A DNA stretch of 64,000 bases from an uncultured Bacilli bacterium (GCA_949425635.1 CASPWD010000001.1:310001-374000), one strand, 5' to 3'. Shown: positions 18,186-28,005, numbered from the stretch's first letter. A program made the numbers and translations. The notes: a model not told the origin generated them from the sequence alone.

Positions 18186-18866
18186 ATGGGACAAAAAGTT
18201 AATCCAATAGGACTAAGAGTTGGCGTTAATAAAGATTGGGAAGCTAACTGGTTCGCTGAGAAAAAAGATTTTGGAACACTTTTAAACAAAGATAACAAAA
18301 TCCGTAAATACTTAGCTAACAAAATGAAAGACGCTGCTGTTGCTTCTGTAGTAATCGAAAGAACTGCTAAGAGAACAGACGTTAAAATCTATACTGCTAA
18401 ACCTGGTGTTATTATCGGACGTGGCGGAGAAGATATCGAAAAATTAAGAAATGAATTAAAGAAACTTGTAGATGAAGAAATTTATGTTTCAATCATCGAA
18501 GTTAAAAATCCAGATTTAAATGCTAAATTAGTAGCTGAACAAATCGCACAACAAATCGAAGCTAGAGCACCATTTAGAAGCGCTCAAAAGAGAGCTATCA
18601 GAAACACAATGAAAGCTGGAGCTAAAGGAATTAAAACTGCAGTTTCAGGACGTTTAGGTGGAGCTGAAATGGCACGTACAGAAGGATATACTGAAGGTAC
18701 TGTTCCATTACATACAATCAGAGCTGATATTGACTATGCAATCGCAGAAGCAAATACAACTTATGGTAAGATTGGTGTAAAAGTTTGGATTTACAAAGGT
18801 GAAATTCTTCCTACTAAAAAAGCTGTGAAGGGAGAGAGCAAAGATGTTAATGCCAAAAAGAACTAA
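18186..18866 (+). CDS. rpsC: 30S ribosomal protein S3
   Basis: S3 forms part of the mRNA entry tunnel and helps unwind mRNA. The 226 residues include the N-terminal [11 protein letters not shown] signature, a KH type II domain with the GRGG loop ([11 protein letters not shown] near 77), and the C-terminal [11 protein letters not shown] motif with basic tail. It ends 23 bases inside rplP, a strong overlap that implies coupling. The length is slightly above the Bacillus protein (218). Confidence 0.97.
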   Translation: MGQKVNPIGLRVGVNKDWEANWFAEKKDFGTLLNKDNKIRKYLANKMKDAAVASVVIERTAKRTDVKIYTAKPGVIIGRGGEDIEKLRNELKKLVDEEIYVSIIEVKNPDLNAKLVAEQIAQQIEARAPFRSAQKRAIRNTMKAGAKGIKTAVSGRLGGAEMARTEGYTEGTVPLHTIRADIDYAIAEANTTYGKIGVKVWIYKGEILPTKKAVKGESKDVNAKKN

Positions 18867-19278
18867 GTATCGTAAACAACATCGTTTATCATACGAAGGT
18901 AAAGCTAAAGGAAATACAACAATTAATTTTGGTGAATTTGGTTTAATGGCTACTGAAGGTACATACATTACTGCACAACAAATTGAAGCAGCACGTATCG
19001 CTATGACACGTTACATGAAGCGTGGTGGAAAAGTATGGATTAACATCTTCCCACATTTACCATTAACTAAGAAACCTCTTGGTGTTCGTCAAGGTAAAGG
19101 TAAAGGTAACGTTGAACAATGGGTAGCTGTTGTTAAAAAAGGAAAAATTATGTTTGAAGTTGGTGGCGTAAGCGAAGAAATCGCAAGAGAAGCTTTAAGA
19201 CTTGCATCACACAAACTTCCTGTAACTTGCAAAATAGTTAAGAAAGAAAACAAAGGCGGTGAATCTAATGAAGGTTAA
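18844..19278 (+). CDS. rplP: 50S ribosomal protein L16
   Basis: L16 helps organise the A-site and tRNA binding on the 50S. At 144 residues it equals the Bacillus length. The start at 18844 gives [12 protein letters not shown], matching the common MLxPKR beginning, so it is preferred over the ATG at 18850. Conserved segments include [16 protein letters not shown] and [11 protein letters not shown]. The gene starts inside rpsC and its end overlaps rpmC by 11 bases. Confidence 0.97.
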   Translation: MLMPKRTKYRKQHRLSYEGKAKGNTTINFGEFGLMATEGTYITAQQIEAARIAMTRYMKRGGKVWINIFPHLPLTKKPLGVRQGKGKGNVEQWVAVVKKGKIMFEVGGVSEEIAREALRLASHKLPVTCKIVKKENKGGESNEG

Positions 19279-19480
19279 TGAATTAGTTAAAGAATTAAGA
19301 GCTTTATCTGATGAAGAACTAAATGCTAAAATCAAAGAAGCTAAAAAAGAATTATTCGATCTTAGATTAAAACAATCTACTGGTTCATTAGAACAACCAT
19401 CTAAGATTCGTGAATTAAGAAAAAATGTTGCTAGAATGAAAACTATCCTAGCAGAAAGAGAAAATGGAGGCGAACAATAA
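19268..19480 (+). CDS. rpmC: 50S ribosomal protein L29
   Basis: L29 is a small two-helix protein at the exit tunnel rim near L23. The 70-residue product starts [18 protein letters not shown] and has the family motif [23 protein letters not shown] split near 33-55. The open frame allows a GTG at 19259, but the ATG at 19268 fits the family start and the GGCGGTG ribosome binding spacing. It overlaps both neighbours (rplP by 11 bases, rpsQ by one). Confidence 0.95.
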   Translation: MKVNELVKELRALSDEELNAKIKEAKKELFDLRLKQSTGSLEQPSKIRELRKNVARMKTILAERENGGEQ

Positions 19481-19740
19481 TGGCAGAAACTAAAAAGACA
19501 ACACTAGTTGGTAAAGTTGTAAGTGCAAAAAATGACAAAACTATTACTGTTTTAGTTGAAACATATAAAAAGCATCCACTTTATGGAAAAAGAGTTAAAT
19601 ATTCTAAAAAATATACAGCTCATGATGAATTAAACAAAGCTAAAGAAGGAGATACAGTTAGAATTAGTAGTACAAGACCATTATCTAAAACTAAGAGATA
19701 TGAACTTGTTGAAGTACTAGTTGAAGCTGTAGTTCTATAG
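19480..19740 (+). CDS. rpsQ: 30S ribosomal protein S17
   Basis: S17 is a primary 16S rRNA binder with an OB fold, important for 30S body assembly. The 86 residues include the conserved [17 protein letters not shown] strand region and [19 protein letters not shown], followed by the [21 protein letters not shown]-terminal part. It starts on the last base of rpmC and rplN follows 11 bases later. Confidence 0.97.
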   Translation: MAETKKTTLVGKVVSAKNDKTITVLVETYKKHPLYGKRVKYSKKYTAHDELNKAKEGDTVRISSTRPLSKTKRYELVEVLVEAVVL

Positions 19741-19751
19741 GAGGTATCATT

Positions 19752-20120
19752 ATGGTAATGCAAGAAACAAGACTTAAAGTTGCTGATAACTCAGGAGCTC
19801 GTGAATTACTTGTAATCAAAGTAAGAGGCGGAAGTAAAGTTAAAACTGGTAATATCGGTGATATCGTTGTAGGAACAGTAAAAAAAGCTATTCCAAATAG
19901 TAATGTTCCAAAAGGAAAAGTTGTTAAAGCTGTAATCGTTAGAACAGTTCAAGGTGTTAGAAGAGCTGATGGTTCATACATCAAATTTGATGATAATGCA
20001 TGTGTACTAATTAAGGAAGATAAGAGTCCAATTGGAACAAGAGTTTTAGGACCTGTTGCTCGTGAACTACGTGAAAAAGATTTCATGAAGATTGTTTCAC
20101 TTGCACCTGAAGTATTATAG
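19752..20120 (+). CDS. rplN: 50S ribosomal protein L14
   Basis: L14 forms part of the intersubunit bridge and the docking site for silencing factor RsfS. At 122 residues it matches the family exactly when started at 19752 ([19 protein letters not shown]), which is why this start is preferred over the ATG at 19758. The segment [18 protein letters not shown] and the C-terminal [12 protein letters not shown] are conserved. It is preceded by AGGAGG at 19739-19744 and followed by rplX. Confidence 0.97.
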   Translation: MVMQETRLKVADNSGARELLVIKVRGGSKVKTGNIGDIVVGTVKKAIPNSNVPKGKVVKAVIVRTVQGVRRADGSYIKFDDNACVLIKEDKSPIGTRVLGPVARELREKDFMKIVSLAPEVL

Positions 20121-20133
20121 GAGGATCTAGAAT

Positions 20134-20406
20134 ATGAAAGTTAAAGTTGGAGATAATGTAAAAATTCTTGCTGGTAAAGACAGAGGAAAAACAGGAAGAA
20201 TTATCAAGACTCTTAAGAAAAACGACAAAGTAGTTGTTGAAGGAATTAATATAGTAAAAAAACATGTAAAACCAAATCGTATGAATGAAGTTGGATCTAT
20301 TGTTGAAGTAGAAGCACCAATTCATGTATCTAACGTTAAAGTAGTTGAAGAAACTGCAAAAAAAGAAGCAAAAACAACAAAAAAATCAGAAAAGAAAGCT
20401 AGTTAG
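20134..20406 (+). CDS. rplX: 50S ribosomal protein L24
   Basis: L24 starts 50S assembly together with L3 and has a KOW motif. The 90-residue protein shows the KOW segment [17 protein letters not shown] near 9-25 and the EAPIHVSNV signature near 60-68, then a Lys- and Thr-rich tail. It is shorter than the 103-residue Bacillus protein because the region between the motifs is trimmed. Position between rplN and rplE is the standard spc order. Confidence 0.95.
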   Translation: MKVKVGDNVKILAGKDRGKTGRIIKTLKKNDKVVVEGINIVKKHVKPNRMNEVGSIVEVEAPIHVSNVKVVEETAKKEAKTTKKSEKKAS

Positions 20407-20417
20407 AAGGTGTTGAT

Positions 20418-20957
20418 ATGAGTACATTTAAAAAGTTATATAATGAAGAAATCATCGACTCTCTAATGAAAAAGTTTAACTATGCTTCTAAAATGGAAGT
20501 TCCAAAATTAGAAAAAATAGTTATCAATATGGGAGTTGGCGAAGCTAAAAATGATGCTAAATTCATTGAAGCAGCAGTAAAAGACCTAGAACTAATCGCT
20601 GGTCAAAAACCTGTAGTAACTAAAGCTCGTAAATCAATAGCTGGCTTTAAAATCAGAGAAGGCCAAGTAATTGGAGCTAAAGTTACATTACGTGGGGAAA
20701 ATATGTACAATTTTATGGAAAAATTAATCAAAATTGCACTTCCACGTGTTAGAGATTTCAGAGGAATATCAAAAACTGCATTTGATGGAAAAGGAAACTA
20801 TACATTAGGTGTTAAAGAGCAAATTATATTCCCAGAAATTGAATACGATCAAATCTTAAAATTAAGAGGTATGGATATCGTATTCGTTACAACAGCAGAA
20901 ACAAACGAAGAAGCATTCGAACTATTAAGTGGTTTCGGAATGCCATTTAGAAAGTAA
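20418..20957 (+). CDS. rplE: 50S ribosomal protein L5
   Basis: L5 binds 5S rRNA in the central protuberance and contacts P-site tRNA and S13. The 179 residues equal the Bacillus length. The [16 protein letters not shown] and [16 protein letters not shown] type motifs (here [17 protein letters not shown]) and the C-terminal [22 protein letters not shown] are clear. The gene follows rplX by 11 bases and precedes rpsN by 18. Confidence 0.97.
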   Translation: MSTFKKLYNEEIIDSLMKKFNYASKMEVPKLEKIVINMGVGEAKNDAKFIEAAVKDLELIAGQKPVVTKARKSIAGFKIREGQVIGAKVTLRGENMYNFMEKLIKIALPRVRDFRGISKTAFDGKGNYTLGVKEQIIFPEIEYDQILKLRGMDIVFVTTAETNEEAFELLSGFGMPFRK

Positions 20958-20975
20958 TAGAGGAGGGAAATATTT

Positions 20976-21161
20976 ATGGCAAAGACTAGTTTAAAAGTTA
21001 AACAACAAAGACCTGCAAAATTTAAATCAAGAGCTTATACTCGTTGCGAAAGATGTGGACGTCCTCACGGAGTTCTTCGTAAATATAAGTTATGTCGTAT
21101 TTGCTTTAGAGAAATGGCAAATAACGGACAAATCCCTGGCGTTAAGAAGTCAAGTTGGTAG
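20976..21161 (+). CDS. rpsN: 30S ribosomal protein S14, zinc-binding type
   Basis: S14 lies in the 30S head. This is the 61-residue zinc form, with four Cys ligands at 24, 27, 40 and 43 (CERCGRPH and CRICFRE). Bacteria that also carry the longer zinc-free form switch between them under zinc limitation; only this copy is in the window. It starts [12 protein letters not shown] and ends PGVKKSSW, as in Bacillus. rpsH follows after 18 bases. Confidence 0.97.
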   Translation: MAKTSLKVKQQRPAKFKSRAYTRCERCGRPHGVLRKYKLCRICFREMANNGQIPGVKKSSW

Positions 21162-21179
21162 AAAGGAGGAATTTAGACT

Positions 21180-21575
21180 ATGGTAGGAGATAGAATAGCA
21201 GATATGCTTACAAGAATTCGTAATGCAAATCAAATGAGATATGAAAATGTTGAAGTTTTAGGTTCAAAGATGACTTTAGGAATCGCTGAAATCTTAAAAC
21301 GTGAAGGTTACATTGCAGATTTCAAATATGAAAAAAATACTAAGGGTGATAAATTAAATTTAACACTTAAATATGGAAATAAAAAAGAAAGAGTAATCAC
21401 AGGTTTAAAGAGAATTTCAAAATCTGGTTTACGTGTCTATGCCAAAAGTGATGAAATTCCTCGTGTTCTTAACGGTTTAGGAATTGCAATCATTTCAACT
21501 TCAAAAGGATTAATGACTGACAAAGAAGCTCGTGAAGCTGGTCTAGGAGGAGAAGTACTTGCCTATATTTGGTAA
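21180..21575 (+). CDS. rpsH: 30S ribosomal protein S8
   Basis: S8 is a primary 16S rRNA binder in the central domain and in some bacteria represses the spc operon. The 131 residues show [15 protein letters not shown] at the start and the RNA-binding C-terminal [33 protein letters not shown] region, here described in parts. A ribosome binding site GAAAGGAGG lies upstream. It is followed by rplF after 13 bases. Confidence 0.97.
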   Translation: MVGDRIADMLTRIRNANQMRYENVEVLGSKMTLGIAEILKREGYIADFKYEKNTKGDKLNLTLKYGNKKERVITGLKRISKSGLRVYAKSDEIPRVLNGLGIAIISTSKGLMTDKEAREAGLGGEVLAYIW

Positions 21576-21588
21576 GGAAAATTGAGTT

Positions 21589-22128
21589 ATGAGTAGAATA
21601 GGAAAAAGAGAATTAGTAATTCCTGCTGGAGTTACTGTAACTGTTGATAATAATACTGTAACTGTTAAAGGTCCTAAAGGTGAATTAAGTTTAGAAAAAG
21701 CTGATATCATCACTGTAAAAGAAGTTGAAGGCAAAATTATTACTGAAAGACCAAACGATGCAAAAGTATCAAAACAATTACATGGTACAACTAATGCTTT
21801 AGTTAAAAACATGATTGTTGGTGTAACAGAAGGTTACTCAAAAGGTCTTGAAGCAGTTGGAGTTGGATATAGATTCCAAGTTCAAGGAAACAAAATTAAC
21901 ATAAGTGCTGGTTTTTCACATCCAGTAGTTATAGAAGTTCCTGCTGATTTAAAAGCAGAACAAGTAAATAATACTGAAATTACAATTTCAGGTATCGATA
22001 AGCAAAAGGTTACTGAATTTGCGGCTAATATTCGTGCAATAAGAGAACCAGAACCATATAAAGGTAAAGGTATTCGTTATAAAGGTGAATATGTTCGTCG
22101 TAAAGAAGGTAAGAAAGCAGCTAAATAA
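21589..22128 (+). CDS. rplF: 50S ribosomal protein L6
   Basis: L6 sits near the sarcin-ricin loop and GTPase centre. The 179 residues equal the Bacillus length. It begins [17 protein letters not shown], holds two homologous domains, and ends with the conserved [23 protein letters not shown] region near 155-177. The ribosome binding site is weaker (GGAAAATTGAG). rplR follows after 20 bases. Confidence 0.97.
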   Translation: MSRIGKRELVIPAGVTVTVDNNTVTVKGPKGELSLEKADIITVKEVEGKIITERPNDAKVSKQLHGTTNALVKNMIVGVTEGYSKGLEAVGVGYRFQVQGNKINISAGFSHPVVIEVPADLKAEQVNNTEITISGIDKQKVTEFAANIRAIREPEPYKGKGIRYKGEYVRRKEGKKAAK

Positions 22129-22148
22129 GGGTAAGGAGTCGAGATATT

Positions 22149-22505
22149 ATGATAGTTAAAGAATCAAAAAACGATATGCGTAAAAAAAGACATTCTCGCA
22201 TCCGTAACAAAATAAGCGGAACTGCTGAATGCCCAAGATTAAACGTATTTAGATCAAATACACAAATATTTGCTCAAATTATCGATGATGTTAAGGGCGT
22301 TACTCTAGCTAGCTCTTCATCTGTCGAATTAAAAATCAAAAATGGTGGCAATGTTGAAGGTGCAAAACTTGTAGGTAAAGACATTGCTGAAAAAGCTAAA
22401 AAATTAAATATAAGTGAAGTAGTTTTCGATAGAGGTGGATACCTTTACCACGGACGTGTTCAAGCTTTAGCTGAAGCAGCACGTGAAAATGGACTAGAAT
22501 TCTAA
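22149..22505 (+). CDS. rplR: 50S ribosomal protein L18
   Basis: L18 binds 5S rRNA together with L5. The 118-residue protein has the typical [25 protein letters not shown]-terminal region and ends [23 protein letters not shown]. The start at 22149 matches the Bacillus-type MIxKxSKN beginning and has TAAGGAG upstream. rpsE comes 15 bases later, as in most spc operons. Confidence 0.97.
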   Translation: MIVKESKNDMRKKRHSRIRNKISGTAECPRLNVFRSNTQIFAQIIDDVKGVTLASSSSVELKIKNGGNVEGAKLVGKDIAEKAKKLNISEVVFDRGGYLYHGRVQALAEAARENGLEF

Positions 22506-22520
22506 GAGGGAGGTAAAAAT

Positions 22521-23024
22521 ATGCCAAAAACAAAAATGGACTCTAAGAAAAACTTGCTTGAAGAAAAAGTTGTTTCTATTGGCCGTGTAACAAAAGTTAC
22601 AAAAGGTGGACGTCATTTTAGATTCTCAGCAACAGTAGTTGTTGGAAATAGAAAAGGACTAGTAGGAATCGGAACAGGAAAAGCTAATGAAGTTCCTGAA
22701 GCTATTAAAAAAGCTATTCAAGCAGCTAATAAAAACGTAACAAAAGTTGCATTAATTGATAATAGAACAATCCCACATGAAGCTATAGGAAAAATTGGAC
22801 GTGCACAAGTTCTTATTAAACCTGCTAAAGAAGGTACTGGAGTTATCGCTGGTGGATCTGCCAGAGATGTTCTTGAACTTGCTGGTGTTCGTGATATAGT
22901 TTCTAAATCACTTGGTTCAAATACTAAAATTAACGTTGCAAAAGCTACATTAGAAGCTTTAAAAATGCAAAGAACTCCAGAGCAAATTGCTGCTCTAAGA
23001 GGAAAGAAAGTAGAGGAACTATAA
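22521..23024 (+). CDS. rpsE: 30S ribosomal protein S5
   Basis: S5 shapes the mRNA entry and affects decoding accuracy. The 167 residues contain the double-stranded-RNA-binding-like N-terminal domain ([22 protein letters not shown]) and the C-terminal [16 protein letters not shown] motif. In most Bacillota rpmD (L30) follows, but here rplO begins one base after the rpsE stop, so L30 is missing from its normal place. Confidence 0.97.
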   Translation: MPKTKMDSKKNLLEEKVVSIGRVTKVTKGGRHFRFSATVVVGNRKGLVGIGTGKANEVPEAIKKAIQAANKNVTKVALIDNRTIPHEAIGKIGRAQVLIKPAKEGTGVIAGGSARDVLELAGVRDIVSKSLGSNTKINVAKATLEALKMQRTPEQIAALRGKKVEEL

Positions 23025-23025
23025 T

Positions 23026-23469
23026 ATGAAGTTATATGAATTAAACTCTGCTCCAGAAGCGAAAGCTAAAAAAAGAGTTGGTCGTGGACCTGGATCTGGA
23101 ATGGGTAAAACTTCAACACGTGGACAAAAAGGACAAAAATCTCGTTCAGGTGTTAGTATCCCAGCTTGGTTCCAAGGTGGACAAACTCCATTATATAGAA
23201 GAATTCCAAAACGTGGATTCAATAATGCAAGATTCAGAACTGAATATGCAACAATTAACTTAAGTGATTTAAATAGATATTTCAATGATGGAGATGTAGT
23301 AACTCCTGAATTACTAAAAGAAAAGGGTATTATCAAAAAACAACTTTGTGGCGTTAAAGTCTTAGGCAATGGTGAACTAGAAAAGAAAATAACTGTTAAA
23401 GCTAACAGATTCTCAAGTTCAGCCGTTACAAAAATTGAAAGTGCTGGCGGAAAAGCTGAGGTGATCTAG
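23026..23469 (+). CDS. rplO: 50S ribosomal protein L15
   Basis: L15 is a late assembly protein of the 50S. The 147 residues have the Gly-rich basic N-terminal part ([23 protein letters not shown] region, about 17-39) and the C-terminal [11 protein letters not shown]-like and SAGGKAEVI ends. It follows rpsE directly without rpmD and ends exactly one base before the secY ATG, with GAGGTGATCT as the secY ribosome binding site inside its last codons. Confidence 0.97.
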   Translation: MKLYELNSAPEAKAKKRVGRGPGSGMGKTSTRGQKGQKSRSGVSIPAWFQGGQTPLYRRIPKRGFNNARFRTEYATINLSDLNRYFNDGDVVTPELLKEKGIIKKQLCGVKVLGNGELEKKITVKANRFSSSAVTKIESAGGKAEVI

Positions 23470-24729
23470 ATGTTTTCTAATCTAAAACAGCTATTTAACC
23501 GTTCAAATAAAGATTTAAGAAAAAGAATATATTTTACACTATTTTGTTTAGCTATATTTAGCTTCGGTAGTACTATTACAGTACCATGGGCTAGTACAGT
23601 ATATGAAGAATTAGGTTTCTTAGAAATCTTTAACTTAATGACAGGTGGAGGCTTAAAAGCTTTCTCCATCTTCGCATTAGGTGTAACACCATATATTACA
23701 GCTCAAATTATTACACAATTATTACAAATGGATATAATTCCATACTTTAAAGAATTAAAAGAACAAGGTTATACAGGAAAGCAAAAAATAAACAAAATCA
23801 CTAGATGGTTAGGTGTATTATTTGCAATGGTTCAAGGATTTATCTTTACAATAGTTTATTCTGGAGCTAGTGATGTATTAACTATTATAAAAACAACAGT
23901 AGTATTAACTGCTGGAACATGTTTACTATTATGGATAGGTGATCAAATAACTAAACATGGTATTGGTAATGGATTATCACTATTAATTATGGCTGGTATT
24001 CTACAATCATTACCATCAGTATTTGTTACTGCATTCCAAGAATTAGTTCTTGCTGGTTCATTCAGTAAAGTAATTGGTTCAATTATATTTGCTTCATTCG
24101 TAATAGTATATTTAGTAATAATAATTGGTATGGTATGGATTCAACTTGCTGAAAGAAGAATTCCAATCCAATATGCTAATAGAACAAATAGTGCTTATGG
24201 AGGACATCAAAATTTTCTTCCAATAAAAATAAATGCAGCTGGTGTAATTCCAGTAATCTTCGCATCAACATTAATAACAATACCTGTTACTGTTGTTAAC
24301 TTTATTAAAAATGAAGCAGCGATTAACTTTGTAAATAAATACATTGTTAATACTTCTCTAACAGGATTTATATTATATGTAGTACTTATATTCTTCTTTG
24401 GATATTTCTATACATTCTTACAAATGAATCCAGAAGAAATGTCTAAGAATTTAAGTAAAAGTGGTGCATACATTCCAGGGGTAAGACCAGGAAATGATAC
24501 AATTGAATATGTTAGTAATGTTTTAAGCAAACTAACAGTCGTTGGTTCATTATTCTTAGTTATAATTGCAGGTTTACCAATACTATTCTCTAATTTCTCA
24601 GGACTTCCAAGTTCTGTAACAATCGGAGGAACAGGATTACTAATCGTTGTTGGTGTTGCTATTGAAACATATAAACAACTTGAAAGTAGTTTAATTAGTA
24701 GAAGTCATAGAGCAGGTATAAAAAGATAA
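23470..24729 (+). CDS. secY: Protein translocase subunit SecY
   Basis: SecY is the channel of the Sec translocase. The 419-residue protein shows ten predicted membrane segments, the plug region after the first one, and the conserved cytoplasmic loop residues in RIPIQYANRT near 235 and RPGNDTIEYV near 340. It is slightly shorter than the Bacillus protein (431). It sits at the end of the spc part of the operon, overlapping adk by one base. Confidence 0.97.
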   Translation: MFSNLKQLFNRSNKDLRKRIYFTLFCLAIFSFGSTITVPWASTVYEELGFLEIFNLMTGGGLKAFSIFALGVTPYITAQIITQLLQMDIIPYFKELKEQGYTGKQKINKITRWLGVLFAMVQGFIFTIVYSGASDVLTIIKTTVVLTAGTCLLLWIGDQITKHGIGNGLSLLIMAGILQSLPSVFVTAFQELVLAGSFSKVIGSIIFASFVIVYLVIIIGMVWIQLAERRIPIQYANRTNSAYGGHQNFLPIKINAAGVIPVIFASTLITIPVTVVNFIKNEAAINFVNKYIVNTSLTGFILYVVLIFFFGYFYTFLQMNPEEMSKNLSKSGAYIPGVRPGNDTIEYVSNVLSKLTVVGSLFLVIIAGLPILFSNFSGLPSSVTIGGTGLLIVVGVAIETYKQLESSLISRSHRAGIKR

Positions 24730-25397
24730 TGAAAAACATAATATTTTTAGCTGTCCAAGGGGCAGGAAAAGGTACTTTCGCTAAAAAACTTAGTGAAAAA
24801 TATGGATATGTTCATATATCAACAGGAGATATTCTAAGAGAAAGATCACTAGTTGACGATGAACTTGGTCATGAAATCAAAAATTTAATTGATAATGGAA
24901 TATTTGTTTCAAATGAAATAATATACCAAGCAATTGAATACAGAATTTCACAACCAGATTGTAATGTTGGTTATATACTAGACGGCTTTCCTCGTAATTT
25001 AGAGCAAGCAGAAGGATATAATGCAATTTTAAAAAAAGTAGGAAAAGACTTAGGAGTAGTAATAAACCTAGTTATTCCTAACGAAATATTAAAAGAAAGA
25101 ATTATTGGCCGTCGTATCTGTAAAGACTGCGGAGCTATCTACAACATATATAATGAAAGTCTAAAACCTAAGGTTGAAGGAATTTGTGATAAATGTGGTG
25201 GTGTTCTATATCAAAGAGAAGATGATAATGAAGAATCTATGAAGACTCGAGTTAATACTTACTTTGAAGTAACGGAACCAATAATCGATTACTATAAGAA
25301 ACAAGGCGTATTAAAAACTGTTGATTCAAGTAGAAAAACTGAAGAAACATTTAACGATATAATAGAAATTCTTGAGAGTGAGGATGTGGATAACTAG
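24729..25397 (+). CDS. adk: Adenylate kinase, zinc-binding lid type
   Basis: Adenylate kinase balances ATP, ADP and AMP. The P-loop GAGKGT is at about 11-16 (normally GPPGAGKGT, here AVQGAGKGT), DGFPRN near 87 binds AMP, and the lid holds a zinc site CKDC...CDKC (about 133-158). The 222 residues are normal for the long form. The start overlaps the secY stop. The usual next gene map (methionine aminopeptidase) is missing; infA follows after 50 bases that contain an inverted repeat with DnaA-box-like arms. Confidence 0.96.
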   Translation: MKNIIFLAVQGAGKGTFAKKLSEKYGYVHISTGDILRERSLVDDELGHEIKNLIDNGIFVSNEIIYQAIEYRISQPDCNVGYILDGFPRNLEQAEGYNAILKKVGKDLGVVINLVIPNEILKERIIGRRICKDCGAIYNIYNESLKPKVEGICDKCGGVLYQREDDNEESMKTRVNTYFEVTEPIIDYYKKQGVLKTVDSSRKTEETFNDIIEILESEDVDN

Positions 25398-25410
25398 TAA
25401 GTTTTCCACA
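25385..25410. repeat. Inverted repeat with two DnaA-box-like arms between adk and infA
   Basis: TGTGGATAAC (25385-25394) and GTTTTCCACA (25401-25410) are inverted copies with one mismatch. Read outward they give TTATCCACA, a perfect DnaA box, and TTTTCCACA, a common variant. The first arm includes the last codons of adk. It may bind DnaA, or simply be an RNA hairpin in the leader of infA. Confidence 0.45.
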
Positions 25411-25447
25411 CCCACAAAACACTCAATGTTATGGGAGAAATAGAAAC

Positions 25448-25666
25448 ATGGCTAAAGAACAAAAAATTGAAGTTGAAGGTAAGGTTGTAGAAATCGTTAA
25501 AGGCGGAACTCCAATCGTTGAATTACCTAACGGACACACTGTAGAAGCCTACGTTTCTGGTAAAATGCGAGTTAACATGATTCGTATCTTACCAGGTGAT
25601 ACAGTTACAATTGAATTATCGCCTTATGATCTAACACGTGGGCGCATAATATGGAATAAGAGATAA
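25448..25666 (+). CDS. infA: Translation initiation factor IF-1
   Basis: IF-1 binds the 30S A-site during initiation. The 72 residues equal the family length and show the OB-fold pattern with [25 protein letters not shown] and the C-terminal [16 protein letters not shown]. The ATG is preceded by GGGAGAAA. It lies between adk and rpmJ in the usual alpha-operon order, with map absent. Confidence 0.97.
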   Translation: MAKEQKIEVEGKVVEIVKGGTPIVELPNGHTVEAYVSGKMRVNMIRILPGDTVTIELSPYDLTRGRIIWNKR

Positions 25667-25679
25667 TGGAGGTACAATT

Positions 25680-25793
25680 ATGAAAGTAAGACCATCAGTA
25701 AAAAAGATTTGCGCAAAGTGCAAAGTTATCAAAAGAAAAGGAAAAATAATGGTTATTTGTGAAAATCCAAAACACAAACAAAAACAAGGCTAA
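25680..25793 (+). CDS. rpmJ: 50S ribosomal protein L36, zinc-binding type
   Basis: This 37-residue protein, too short for most gene tracks, reads [20 protein letters not shown] and then [17 protein letters not shown]. The zinc ligands Cys11, Cys14, Cys27 and His32 are intact. GGAGG lies at 25668-25672, seven bases before the ATG. It sits 13 bases after infA and 13 bases before rpsM, its standard place. Confidence 0.96.
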   Translation: MKVRPSVKKICAKCKVIKRKGKIMVICENPKHKQKQG

Positions 25794-25806
25794 TAGGAGG
25801 TAAAAT

Positions 25807-26181
25807 ATGGCACGTATTAAAAATATCGAATTACCAGGAGAAAAACATACTTGTATAGGATTAACTGCTATCTACGGAATTGGTAGAAGCTTAGCTAACC
25901 AAATTTGCGACGCAGCTGGTGTTGCAAGAGATAAGAAGATTAAAGATTTAACTGATGAAGAAGTAGTTAAACTACGTTCTGAAGTTGACAACCATATGGT
26001 TGAAGGTGATCTTCGTCGTGAAGTTCAAATGAACATCAAAAATAAAATGGAAATTAATAGTTACCAAGGTACTAGACACAAAAAAGGTCTTCCAGTTCAT
26101 GGTCAAAGAACTTCAAGAAATGCTCGTACAAGAAAAGGTAAAGGTAAAGTAGTTGCTAATAAGAAGAAAGCTACTAAATAA
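25807..26181 (+). CDS. rpsM: 30S ribosomal protein S13
   Basis: S13 forms bridges from the 30S head to the 50S and touches P-site tRNA with its tail. The 124 residues include the H2TH-type [21 protein letters not shown] segment and the basic C-terminal [19 protein letters not shown] stretch. Start and end agree with the family. AGGAGGTAAAAT precedes the start. rpsK follows after 21 bases. Confidence 0.97.
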   Translation: MARIKNIELPGEKHTCIGLTAIYGIGRSLANQICDAAGVARDKKIKDLTDEEVVKLRSEVDNHMVEGDLRREVQMNIKNKMEINSYQGTRHKKGLPVHGQRTSRNARTRKGKGKVVANKKKATK

Positions 26182-26202
26182 TAAATAGGAGGTTAGAAGA
26201 TT

Positions 26203-26586
26203 ATGGCTTATAATAGAAGAAAAAGAAAAGTTAAAAAGAATATTCCTGAAGCACAAGCTCATATTCATTCAACTTATAATAATACAGTTGTTACTATTAC
26301 TGATAAAGAAGGTAACGTTATAAGTTGGGCTTCTGCTGGAACAATTGGTTACAAAGGAAGTAAAAAGAAAACTCCATTTGCTGCTGGTATGAGTGCTGAA
26401 GCTGCTGCTAAAGTTGCAATGGATAATGGAGTTAGAAAAGTAGAAGTATTTGTTAAAGGTTTAGGTGCAGGACGTGAAAACGCAATTCGTTCATTACAAA
26501 CTGCAGGATTAGAAATTACATCTATTATTGACGTTACTCCAGTTCCACACAACGGATGTCGTCCACCAAAACGTCCAAGAAATTAA
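26203..26586 (+). CDS. rpsK: 30S ribosomal protein S11
   Basis: S11 lies on the 30S platform by the mRNA exit. The 127 residues carry [20 protein letters not shown] and the C-terminal [17 protein letters not shown] motif, which are signature stretches. The Bacillus protein is four residues longer at the N-terminus. It precedes rpoA by 22 bases. Confidence 0.97.
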   Translation: MAYNRRKRKVKKNIPEAQAHIHSTYNNTVVTITDKEGNVISWASAGTIGYKGSKKKTPFAAGMSAEAAAKVAMDNGVRKVEVFVKGLGAGRENAIRSLQTAGLEITSIIDVTPVPHNGCRPPKRPRN

Positions 26587-26608
26587 TTGAAAGAAGGGAC
26601 TTAAGGAT

Positions 26609-27553
26609 ATGTTAAGATTTGAAAAACCAGAATACAAAATTACAGAATATATAGAAAGCAATCACTATGGTAAGTTTGAACTAGAACCACTTGAAAGAGG
26701 TTTTGGTACAACTATCGGTAATGCTTTAAGAAGAGTAATGTTATCATCATTACCAGGAAGTGCAATCACATCTGTTAAAATCGAAGGTGTAATGCATGAA
26801 TTCCAAAAAATTGACGGTGTTGTAGAAGACGTAACTGCAATCGTTCTTGCATTAAAAAGCATCGTTATAAAAAATCATTCTGACGAAGATAAAGTTATTA
26901 GACTTTATGCTGATAAAGAAGGAGCTGTAACTGCTGGCGATATCGAAAGAGACGCTGACATCGAAATCGTAAATCCAGACTTAGTAATTGCTAACCTTGT
27001 AAAAGGTGGAAAACTAGATATGGAAATGACTGTAAGCAATGGTAGAGGATATGTTGATTCAAAAACTAATCAAAAACTACTAGGTGAAAACAAAGTAGGA
27101 GTTATTGCAATCGACTCACTATACTCACCAATTGAAAGAGTTAGCTACGAAGTAGAAAGTGCTCGTGTAGGTCAAAACGAAAACTTCGATAAATTAATAA
27201 TGAATGTTTATACAAATGGATCAATTACTCCAGAAGAAGCAATCGCTTTATCTGCAAGAATTTTAATTGAACATTTTAACATCGTAACAGACTTAAATTC
27301 AATTAGTGATGTTTCAGGATTAATGGCTGAAAAGAAAGTTGATACAATCACTAAGACATTAGAAACTCCAATTGAAGAAATTGAATTCTCAGTTCGTGCA
27401 TATAACTGCTTAAAGAGAGCTGGAATCAACTCTGTTCAAGACTTAATTTCTAGAAAAGAAGTAGAAGTTACAAAAATACGTAATTTAGGTAAAAAATCTT
27501 TAAAAGAAGTTATAGATAAAGTAAAAGAAATGGGACTTAAGTTCCGCGACTAA
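26609..27553 (+). CDS. rpoA: RNA polymerase alpha subunit
   Basis: The alpha subunit nucleates RNA polymerase assembly through its N-terminal domain and binds UP elements and activators with its C-terminal domain. The 314 residues equal the Bacillus length. The N-terminal part has ERGFGTTIGNALRRVMLSSLPG, and the C-terminal domain has SVRAYNCLKRAGINSVQDL and RNLGKKSLKEV, both helix-hairpin-helix landmarks. Its place between rpsK and rplQ is standard. Confidence 0.98.
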   Translation: MLRFEKPEYKITEYIESNHYGKFELEPLERGFGTTIGNALRRVMLSSLPGSAITSVKIEGVMHEFQKIDGVVEDVTAIVLALKSIVIKNHSDEDKVIRLYADKEGAVTAGDIERDADIEIVNPDLVIANLVKGGKLDMEMTVSNGRGYVDSKTNQKLLGENKVGVIAIDSLYSPIERVSYEVESARVGQNENFDKLIMNVYTNGSITPEEAIALSARILIEHFNIVTDLNSISDVSGLMAEKKVDTITKTLETPIEEIEFSVRAYNCLKRAGINSVQDLISRKEVEVTKIRNLGKKSLKEVIDKVKEMGLKFRD

Positions 27554-27581
27554 GAAATAAATTTAAGGAGGTAAAATACTT

Positions 27582-27926
27582 ATGACAAAGTATAGAAGAT
27601 TAAATAGAGAAAAAAGTATACGTAGAAGTATTTTAGCTGGTTTAACTAAAGACGTTATTCTTAACGAATCAATCGTTACAACTGAAGCTAGAGCTAAAGA
27701 AGTAAGAAAATTCGTTGAAAAAATGATTACTTATGGTAAAAAAGGAACATTAGTTTCTAGAAGAAAAGCATTAGCTTTTGTTAACAACGACAACCAAGTA
27801 GTTAGTAAAGTTTTTGATGAATTAGCTAAACGTTATGAAACTAGAAATGGTGGATACACTAGAATCATAAAACTTAAAGAAAGAGTTGGAGACGACGCTC
27901 TAACTGTAAAATTAGAACTAGTTTAA
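27582..27926 (+). CDS. rplQ: 50S ribosomal protein L17
   Basis: L17 is near the exit tunnel. The 114 residues include RLNREKSIRRSILAGLTKDVILNESIVTTEARAKEVR-type sequence (here in parts at about 6-42) and end GDDALTVKLELV. It is the last gene of the cluster. The final codons and stop codon form the left arm of the operon terminator. AAGGAGGT precedes the start. Confidence 0.96.
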   Translation: MTKYRRLNREKSIRRSILAGLTKDVILNESIVTTEARAKEVRKFVEKMITYGKKGTLVSRRKALAFVNNDNQVVSKVFDELAKRYETRNGGYTRIIKLKERVGDDALTVKLELV

Positions 27927-27939
27927 TAGTTCTTTTTTT
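27914..27939 (+). terminator. Terminator of the ribosomal operon
   Basis: AGAACTA (27914-27920) pairs with TAGTTCT (27927-27933) around a six-base loop containing the rplQ stop codon, followed by a T run. Confidence 0.85.
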
Positions 27940-27976
27940 ATTAGATAAACTTTTTCTTGACAAAAAAATAGTTTTA

Positions 27977-28005
27977 TTGAAAATCCCCATACTTTATGGT
28001 ATTAT
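27977..28005 (+). promoter_or_regulatory. Promoter of the coiled-coil protein gene
   Basis: TTGAAA (27977-27982), 17-base spacer, then TATTAT (28000-28005) preceded by TGG as an extended -10. A TTGACA at 27957-27962 also exists but has no -10 at the right distance. Confidence 0.7.
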
